Source: RGIG3009 sp045601465
GTDB lineage: Bacteria > Bacillota > Clostridia > Oscillospirales > Acutalibacteraceae
Assembly: GCA_045601465.1 (NCBI GenBank)
Contig: JAZRZU010000113.1
Location: 1 to 12,331 of the forward strand
Reading direction: 5' to 3'
Length of the DNA: 12,331 nucleotides
Shown here piece after piece: positions 7,016-12,331 of the stretch. The notes beneath the pieces were generated by a model. The model saw only the letters and a program-made list of their open reading frames with translations, ran no database searches and was not told the DNA's origin. Every line of letters begins with the position of its first letter. Within the stretch, counting starts at the first letter, position 1. Both the position numbers and the translations under genes were made by a program.

Positions 7016-8374
7016 GTGAATGTACACCGTTTTTTGCGGATTGTCGCTATTGTTCTTTGTGTGAATGTATTGTTGTCAGGCTGTAATATGATTGGTCTTG
7101 ACGTGGAAAATCAGCTGATCCCTCCGCAAAACGATAAGGAACAAAATGCTATGCAAACGGCGTTGTATGCGTATTTGGAAAGCCACAATTTCACGCTTAC
7201 ATACCCGAATGAGGGAAACTATCAAACGCCGTTTATTGTGCTCAACCAATTAAAAGATAATGCGGTAATATCGCCGGAAATACAGACGGAAAGCGTCACA
7301 CCGGATTCTCTTTCACTGGGGAATTGGGGAATCGTTTTTTACCGCTGGAATACCGATAATGCCAAAACAAGAATTCATTTATTGAGAAAAAACGATAAAG
7401 GAACCTGGGAAACGCTTGCTGATATCGCCGGGTTCAGCGAGGAAGTCGCAGAGGTCAATTTTTCAGATTTGAATGGTGATGGGTTTCCGGAATTGCTTGT
7501 CGGTTGGAATTTGTATAATTCCAATGACAAACGACTGGCGGTATATCGTATTGACCGCCAGTTAACCGAGATTCCATTCAATAATGCATATACAGCGTTG
7601 CTGACAGGTGAGTTGACAGATGACAAGGCGCAAGATTTACTGTTACTTACCATTGGAAGTGGCGAGGCACAGGTTGAAGCGCAGCTTTTCTCATGTGTGG
7701 ATAATCAACTGGTATTTCGTGGTCAAACGTTATTGGATAGTGGTATAAAAACTTTCGGTTCCTTTCACATCGCCTCGCTCTCGCCATCCGTAAACGGAGC
7801 TTTTATAGATTGTCGAAAAGATGCGGATACGATTATTACCGAACTGATATATTGGGATAACAGTTCGTTAGAATCTCCGTTTAGTGATCCTTCAACTAAT
7901 TTGAATAGCATAACTGCTCGTGAAGTGGATATCGAGTGTCAGGACATTGATGGTGACGGTGTCGTTGAATGGCCTGTTTCTAAGCGCTTAGAGGGGCAAG
8001 AGAAGGCGCCTCGTCGAGAAGTGCTTCTGGAAACGGATTGGTTCTCGTATGATTTTCGGTCGAGAAAAGCAGTACGGGATTTCAGTAGCGTTGTGAATTT
8101 AATTGATTCCTATATGCTTCGCCTTCGTGACGAATGGGTTGATCAGGAAATAGCAATATCGTATGACGGTCAAAAACATATCATGAGTTTCGAATTAAAG
8201 GATAAGCAATCTTCTTGCTTTTTGGAAATACTGGCGACTCATTCTGATACGAAAATCGTATTGCCCGAAGGTTTTACCTATTTTGATGGGTTAGATACTT
8301 GGCGTTATGCAACTCGGTTAAATACAGATATCATTACGACGGAAGAGCTTCAATATCTTTTCATTCAGCTGTAA
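7016..8374 (+). CDS. Predicted lipoprotein with calcium-loop (FG-GAP/VCBS-like) motifs, unknown function
   Basis: This secreted, membrane-anchored protein has 452 residues. The N-terminus is a lipoprotein signal: a basic start, a hydrophobic stretch (9-20) and the lipobox LSGC, with lipidation expected at Cys23. The mature part has no further membrane segment. It holds DLNGDG at 151-156 followed by a FPELLVGW strand, and DIDGDG at 310-315. These are Asp-rich calcium-binding loops of the kind found in FG-GAP/VCBS beta-propeller-like repeats. A degenerate copy without the loop may lie around 198-225. The start is GTG 7016, supported by AGGAGGG at 7003-7009, six bases upstream. It is the first gene of the cluster, 45 bases before a response regulator gene, so an accessory role for the kinase is possible. 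I do not recognise a named family, and the function is not known. Confidence 0.88.
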   Translation: MNVHRFLRIVAIVLCVNVLLSGCNMIGLDVENQLIPPQNDKEQNAMQTALYAYLESHNFTLTYPNEGNYQTPFIVLNQLKDNAVISPEIQTESVTPDSLSLGNWGIVFYRWNTDNAKTRIHLLRKNDKGTWETLADIAGFSEEVAEVNFSDLNGDGFPELLVGWNLYNSNDKRLAVYRIDRQLTEIPFNNAYTALLTGELTDDKAQDLLLLTIGSGEAQVEAQLFSCVDNQLVFRGQTLLDSGIKTFGSFHIASLSPSVNGAFIDCRKDADTIITELIYWDNSSLESPFSDPSTNLNSITAREVDIECQDIDGDGVVEWPVSKRLEGQEKAPRREVLLETDWFSYDFRSRKAVRDFSSVVNLIDSYMLRLRDEWVDQEIAISYDGQKHIMSFELKDKQSSCFLEILATHSDTKIVLPEGFTYFDGLDTWRYATRLNTDIITTEELQYLFIQL

Positions 8375-8419
8375 TTATTAAGACAGAATCCCATTTGTCA
8401 CACGGAAGGGTTGAAAGTG

Positions 8420-9100
8420 ATGAAACGTGTGTTGGTTTGCGAGGACGAACGCCCAATTCGTGAACTGTTGGCTGTTAATCTCCAACGATACGGATATGAA
8501 GTGATTGAAGCTTCCTCCGGTGAGGAAGCACTTCAACTATACGATTCAACTCCCAATATCTGCTTGGCGCTTTTGGATTTAATGTTACCCGGTATTGATG
8601 GGTATGCGGTATGTGAAGCATTACGTGAGCGCAGTGACGGGTTGGGCATTATCATGCTGACGGCACGGGCACAGGAATGCGAAAAAATTAAAGCATTACA
8701 TCTGGGTGCCGATGACTACATAACAAAGCCGTTTAGCCTGTCGGAATTAGCGGCACGGTTGGAAGCACTGGAAAGACGCATCGCCCGTTCGCAGATTAGT
8801 ATTTTACAATCCGGAGAGTTTACACTGGATTTACGTATGCGTACATTAAAGAAGCAAAACCAATTTATTGAACTCACGCAGGTGGAGTTCCAAATAATGC
8901 AGTATTTTTTAGAGAACCCCAATCGACCATTATCCCGTGAAGATATTTTGCGCACGGTATGGGGTGAATCGTATTTTGGTGAAGAAAAAATAATTGATGT
9001 AAACATCCGACGTTTGCGTATGAAAATTGAGAAAAACGCTTCTAACCCGTGTCATATTGTTACCGTGTGGGGTCAAGGGTACTGTTGGCAAGAAGCATAA
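8420..9100 (+). CDS. OmpR/PhoB-family response regulator
   Basis: This cytoplasmic transcription factor of 226 residues is activated by phosphorylation. The receiver domain (about 2-118) has the acidic pair Glu8-Asp9, phospho-acceptor Asp53 (LLDLMLPG), Thr81 and Lys103 (TKPF). The C-terminal winged helix (about 128-225) shows the usual ELTQVEF, LSREDILRTVWG and VDVNIRRLR-type signatures (here IIDVNIRRLRMKIE). An in-frame TTG at 8411 and a GTG at 8417 could extend it, but the ribosome binding site GGAAGGG (8404-8410) directly abuts the TTG and suits the ATG at 8420, nine bases on. The partner kinase follows 29 bases later. It resembles PhoP/ResD-type regulators, but I cannot assign a regulon or name. 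Confidence 0.96.
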   Translation: MKRVLVCEDERPIRELLAVNLQRYGYEVIEASSGEEALQLYDSTPNICLALLDLMLPGIDGYAVCEALRERSDGLGIIMLTARAQECEKIKALHLGADDYITKPFSLSELAARLEALERRIARSQISILQSGEFTLDLRMRTLKKQNQFIELTQVEFQIMQYFLENPNRPLSREDILRTVWGESYFGEEKIIDVNIRRLRMKIEKNASNPCHIVTVWGQGYCWQEA

Positions 9101-9129
9101 TATAATCCAGGATGAGAGGAGGACCGAAA

Positions 9130-10542
9130 ATGTTTTTTAAAAAGGTGACACGTCGTTGGTTAATCAATGGGTTAAGCACAGTTGTGGTGCTGCTCATTGT
9201 CATCGAGATTGCCGCCGCATTTTTGGTGCGCTCCTATTATTATCAACAAGTGCATAACAGTTTGTATACCCGTGCTGTTTCGTTATCCGATATGTTGGAC
9301 TTATATGTTAACGATGTGGATTTTAATTTCAAGAAAAGTGCGAAAACATACATGGAGGATTTTTCTGAACGCAATAGAATTGAGTTTCAAATGTTGGATG
9401 CGAAAGGGAATATTTTAGCAAGCTCCACCGGATTTTTGCCACAATCAGATTCACTTCTGGATTATAAAGCTGCCATGCAAGTTTTACCGGTAAATCCAAA
9501 GGAAGCGTGGGGCGTATGGAACGGTAAGAATGCCGTTGGTCAAAATGTATTGGCGATGACCATGCTCATTACAAAGTCGGACAATACCCTGTGTGGTGCT
9601 ATCCGCTATGTTGTGGCATTGGATAATGTGGATAAACAGGTAACGCTTATTATTTCTGCAATGGTTACGTTTGGTTTTGCCATTCTGTTCTTTGTGATGC
9701 TGACCAGTGCATATTTTGTCAATGCCATGCTTCGTCCGTTAAGTGAAATTGGTGCCGCAGCCGATAAGATTGCGCAAGGAGATTATTCACACCGCATTAA
9801 AAAGCAGTATGACGATGAAATCGGCGATTTGTGCGATACCATTAACGCAATGGCGGCGCAGATCGAATCGGCCGATCAGCTTCAACAGGATTTTATTTCT
9901 TCTATTTCGCATGAACTGCGCACCCCGCTGACCGCCATTAAAGGCTGGAGCGAAACGCTAAAAGATGGGGCGACGGACGATGTTGAGTTACTCAGTCGAG
10001 GGCTAGACATTATTGGTAGTGAAACCGATCGTCTTTCGGGAATCGTGGAAGAGTTGTTAGACTTTTCTCGTATTCAAAAAACAAATCCGACGGTTCTGAA
10101 TGAAAAGATTGACGTGTATGCAGAAATTCAAGAAGCTGTGTTTTTAATGAACGACCGTGCCAAAAAACAGGGACTTCAATTAACGTGTTGCCAACAAGAA
10201 GAATTGCCGCCGATCCACGGAAATGGTGATAGGCTGCGTCAGGTGTTTGTAAACATTATTGACAATGCCATTAAGTATTCAAAAACAAATGGTTCAATTC
10301 ATGTGGATGCTGCTACTGTACCGGGCGGTGTACAAGTTGTAATCAGTGATGATGGAATTGGTATTTCAAAAGACGACTTACCGTTTGTTAAAGAAAAGTT
10401 TTATCGTGCAGCTAACGTGCAACCGGGGTCAGGTATCGGCCTTGCGGTGGCAAATGAAATCATTTTGGCGCATGGTGGAACTTTGACGTTGGAAAGCGAA
10501 TTTGGTCAAGGTACCGTTGTAACGGTAACGTTGCCAGTGTAA
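9130..10542 (+). CDS. Membrane sensor histidine kinase
   Basis: This is the partner kinase of the preceding regulator, 470 residues from ATG 9130. Layout: TM1 about 11-33; extracytoplasmic sensor 34-170, with an FQMLDAKGNILASS stretch (86-99) that recalls PAS/Cache-like folds; TM2 171-197; HAMP about 200-249; dimerisation/phosphoacceptor domain with His261 (SHELRTPL); ATPase domain with N box Asn375 and Asn379, G1 DDGIG 407-411 and G2 GSGIGL 433-438. All catalytic motifs are intact. An ATG at 9112 is in frame, but AGGAGG (9117-9122) lies downstream of it and seven bases before 9130, which decides the start. The class is PhoR/ResE-like. The signal is unknown, and the lipoprotein at the head of the cluster is a candidate partner. 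Confidence 0.96.
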   Translation: MFFKKVTRRWLINGLSTVVVLLIVIEIAAAFLVRSYYYQQVHNSLYTRAVSLSDMLDLYVNDVDFNFKKSAKTYMEDFSERNRIEFQMLDAKGNILASSTGFLPQSDSLLDYKAAMQVLPVNPKEAWGVWNGKNAVGQNVLAMTMLITKSDNTLCGAIRYVVALDNVDKQVTLIISAMVTFGFAILFFVMLTSAYFVNAMLRPLSEIGAAADKIAQGDYSHRIKKQYDDEIGDLCDTINAMAAQIESADQLQQDFISSISHELRTPLTAIKGWSETLKDGATDDVELLSRGLDIIGSETDRLSGIVEELLDFSRIQKTNPTVLNEKIDVYAEIQEAVFLMNDRAKKQGLQLTCCQQEELPPIHGNGDRLRQVFVNIIDNAIKYSKTNGSIHVDAATVPGGVQVVISDDGIGISKDDLPFVKEKFYRAANVQPGSGIGLAVANEIILAHGGTLTLESEFGQGTVVTVTLPV

Positions 10543-10557
10543 AGAAAGGAGATTATC

Positions 10558-11502
10558 ATGCCGGACAAAAAGAAGACATCCATAGGCGGCCAGGCGCTTA
10601 TCGAAGGTGTAATGATGCGTGGTCCTGAAAAGACTGCGATGGCGGTACGACACGTTTCCGGGTCTATTGTTACCGAAGAGTGGGACATCGATACGACAAA
10701 ACGTCCTCGAATTTGGAAATTGCCGCTTTTGCGTGGCATATATGGCTTGGTTGATTCCATGCGGTTTGGATATAAATGTTTGATGCGTTCAGCAGAGCTT
10801 GCCGGTTTGGAAGAGGAAACCACCGAGGAGGATCAAACGACCGGTCAAAAAGCCCAGATGACGATATTGATGATAATAAGCACGGCGTTGGGTATTGCGC
10901 TGTCAGTCGGTCTTTTTATGTACCTTCCATCCTTTTTATACAAGGTTTTTGCAGGCGGTTTGGATCGTTTGAGCGGACAAAATTTTTGGATGAATAATGC
11001 TGTTCTGCGTGGCATTTTTGAAGGACTTATCCGTCTGGTTTTATTTTTGGGATACATTTTGTTGGTGTCGCTGATGAAGGATATTCGCCGTGTGTTTATG
11101 TATCACGGCGCCGAACATAAAACGATCTTCTGTTATGAAAACGGCGAAGAGCTAACGGTAGAAAATGTGAGAAAGCAAAGCCGTTTTCATCCCCGTTGCG
11201 GTACATCTTTTTTGATTATCACCTTGTTAGTTGGTATTATTGTTTCTATTTGTATACAAGTGCAAACCGTTTGGCTGCGTGTAGTGATCAAATTAGCGCT
11301 ATTACCGCTGACGGTGGGCATTGGATATGAACTTATCAAATTTGCTGGGCGAAAAGACAATGCCTTTACACGGTTTTTCTCGGCACCCGGTCTGTGGATT
11401 CAACGGATAACAACCAAAGAACCGGATGACAGTATGATTGAGTGTGCTATCACAGCATTTACAGCAGTCATACCGCAAGACAAAACATTGGATGAGTGGT
11501 AA
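10558..11502 (+). CDS. DUF1385 (YqhQ-like) membrane protein
   Basis: This integral membrane protein of 314 residues belongs to the DUF1385 family, annotated elsewhere as a putative metal-dependent enzyme; its reaction is unknown. The N-terminus carries the family signature GGQALIEGVMMRGP (10-23). Hydrophobic segments lie at about 101-125, 152-173, 217-238 and 241-262. Between the second and third are the conserved HGAEHK (His183, His187) and RFHPRCGTS (His211, Cys214), which could together form a metal site. The start has AAAGGAG (10545-10551) six bases upstream. It follows the kinase by 15 bases and precedes prmC by 4. DUF1385 genes sit beside prmC and prfA in many Clostridia, so this pairing is a familiar one. 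The kinase genes are the less expected neighbours. Confidence 0.95.
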   Translation: MPDKKKTSIGGQALIEGVMMRGPEKTAMAVRHVSGSIVTEEWDIDTTKRPRIWKLPLLRGIYGLVDSMRFGYKCLMRSAELAGLEEETTEEDQTTGQKAQMTILMIISTALGIALSVGLFMYLPSFLYKVFAGGLDRLSGQNFWMNNAVLRGIFEGLIRLVLFLGYILLVSLMKDIRRVFMYHGAEHKTIFCYENGEELTVENVRKQSRFHPRCGTSFLIITLLVGIIVSICIQVQTVWLRVVIKLALLPLTVGIGYELIKFAGRKDNAFTRFFSAPGLWIQRITTKEPDDSMIECAITAFTAVIPQDKTLDEW

Positions 11503-11506
11503 AGCG

Positions 11507-12331
11507 ATGACTGTTTTGGAAATTCAAAAACAAATGGAAGCCATATTAGAGGCGGGCGGTTGTGAGACCCCCGCCTTTGACGCCTTATGCTTATTAGAGG
11601 ATATTGGTGGGCTCGGCAGAGGAAACGTTTCACTCAAACGCTCTCTTTGTTTGTCTTCTAATACAGAACAAGCGCTTCTGTCTGCAACAAAACGACGTGC
11701 CGAAGGCGAGCCGTTGCAATATATTTTGGGTACATGGGATTTTCTATCACTTACTTTGGAAGTAGGGGAAGGGGTATTGATTCCTCGTCCTGAAACCGAG
11801 CTTCTTTGCCAGTTGTCTGCGGAACATTTACAGTATACTAAAAATAAAACGGTATTGGATCTGTGCGCAGGAAGTGGATGCGTCAGTTTAGGGATTGCTT
11901 CACTTTGTCCTGAGACTTCTGTTGTGGCAGTAGAATTATCCAAACAAGCTTTTCCTTACCTTGAAAGAAATCTTAAACGGTATCCTGGCTATCAAGTGCA
12001 AGCAGTATGTGCAGATATTTTAAACGATTTTGACCGATTTGAGAAAGGTGTGGACGCTATCGTTTCAAATCCGCCATATATCCCCACGGACGAATTGGAT
12101 GGCTTACAACGTGAAGTACAACACGAACCACGAATGGCATTAGATGGGAAAGACGGTTATCTTTTTTATCGTTCTATTGCTGAAAATTGGGTTGAAAAAT
12201 TAAATCCCGAGGGTTTTGTCGCTGTTGAGGTGGGCATAGGGCAGGCTGAAACGGTATCCCATTTGTTTTTTGATGCAGGTTTGACCGACGTTATGATATA
12301 TAATGACTTTTCCGATATTCCCCGTGTAGTA
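11507..12331 (+). CDS. prmC: Release factor glutamine methyltransferase, 3' end outside window
   Basis: PrmC methylates the glutamine of the GGQ motif in release factors RF1 and RF2, using S-adenosylmethionine, and tunes translation termination. 275 codons are visible with no stop. The family is about 275-290 residues and the visible end (SDIPRVV) matches the usual terminal DRVV region, so only a few residues are missing. Motifs: GEPLQYILG 67-75, IPRPETE 92-98, SAM-binding DLCAGSG 118-124, and the catalytic NPPY 188-191. The start is ATG 11507, four bases after the DUF1385 stop, with only a weak GAGTGG before it. ATG 11492 is in frame, would overlap DUF1385 by 11 bases and adds five residues. 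Translational coupling is likely either way. prfA would be expected next. Confidence 0.95.
   Translation, partial: MTVLEIQKQMEAILEAGGCETPAFDALCLLEDIGGLGRGNVSLKRSLCLSSNTEQALLSATKRRAEGEPLQYILGTWDFLSLTLEVGEGVLIPRPETELLCQLSAEHLQYTKNKTVLDLCAGSGCVSLGIASLCPETSVVAVELSKQAFPYLERNLKRYPGYQVQAVCADILNDFDRFEKGVDAIVSNPPYIPTDELDGLQREVQHEPRMALDGKDGYLFYRSIAENWVEKLNPEGFVAVEVGIGQAETVSHLFFDAGLTDVMIYNDFSDIPRVV

Noticed and set aside
9101..9106. Perfect TATAAT between the regulator and the kinase
   Set aside because: No -35-like hexamer lies 16-18 bp upstream, and it falls in a short intergenic gap inside an apparent operon.
11492..11506. Earlier start of prmC overlapping DUF1385
   Set aside because: Possible, but there is no ribosome binding site before 11492. 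The weak GAGTGG favours 11507, so it is kept only as an alternative.

Overview
The window looks like chromosomal DNA from an endospore-forming, low-to-moderate GC Gram-positive bacterium of the Clostridia, most likely near the Oscillospiraceae/Ruminococcaceae. The reasons are a full-length spoIIE (a sporulation-specific gene), a T-box leader on thrS, strong AGGAGG-type ribosome binding sites before nearly every gene, a Gram-positive lipoprotein, and a DUF1385-prmC gene pair. The genus-level guess is inference from protein style, not from a marker gene. I see no IS element, integrase, phage gene, CRISPR array, tRNA or rRNA.

Layout. (1) 1-2164, minus: a P2B (PMCA-like) calcium-pumping P-type ATPase, running off the left edge without its C-terminal membrane segments. 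(2) 2165-2337: a divergent intergenic region with a probable spoIIE promoter that has an abnormally long 22-bp spacer and degenerate Spo0A-box-like repeats. (3) 2338-4665, plus: spoIIE. (4) 4665-4701: a perfect 16-bp hairpin shared as terminator by the convergent spoIIE and thrS. (5) 4706-6640, minus: thrS, a divergent type of threonyl-tRNA synthetase, preceded by a complete T-box leader (about 6641-6902) with ACC specifier, T-box sequence, terminator hairpin and a sigma-A promoter. (6) From 6955, plus: a good sigma-A promoter, then five tightly packed genes: a GTG-started lipoprotein with calcium-loop (DxDGDG) motifs, an OmpR/PhoB response regulator, its membrane histidine kinase, a DUF1385 (YqhQ-like) membrane protein, and prmC, cut at the right edge a few residues before its expected end.

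How the genes relate. spoIIE makes the membrane phosphatase that activates sigma-F in the forespore. The neighbouring calcium pump is transcribed away from it and may or may not be linked. thrS is regulated alone by uncharged tRNA-Thr. The plus-strand cluster from 7016 combines an extracytoplasmic lipoprotein, a two-component system and a DUF1385 membrane protein with the release-factor methyltransferase. Gaps of 45, 29, 15 and 4 nt suggest one transcript. The signal sensed is unknown.

Most of the window is well-understood core gene content. The best items for a second look are the unusual spoIIE promoter, the altered active-site motif of ThrRS, the lipoprotein-kinase pairing, and the DUF1385 protein of unknown function.
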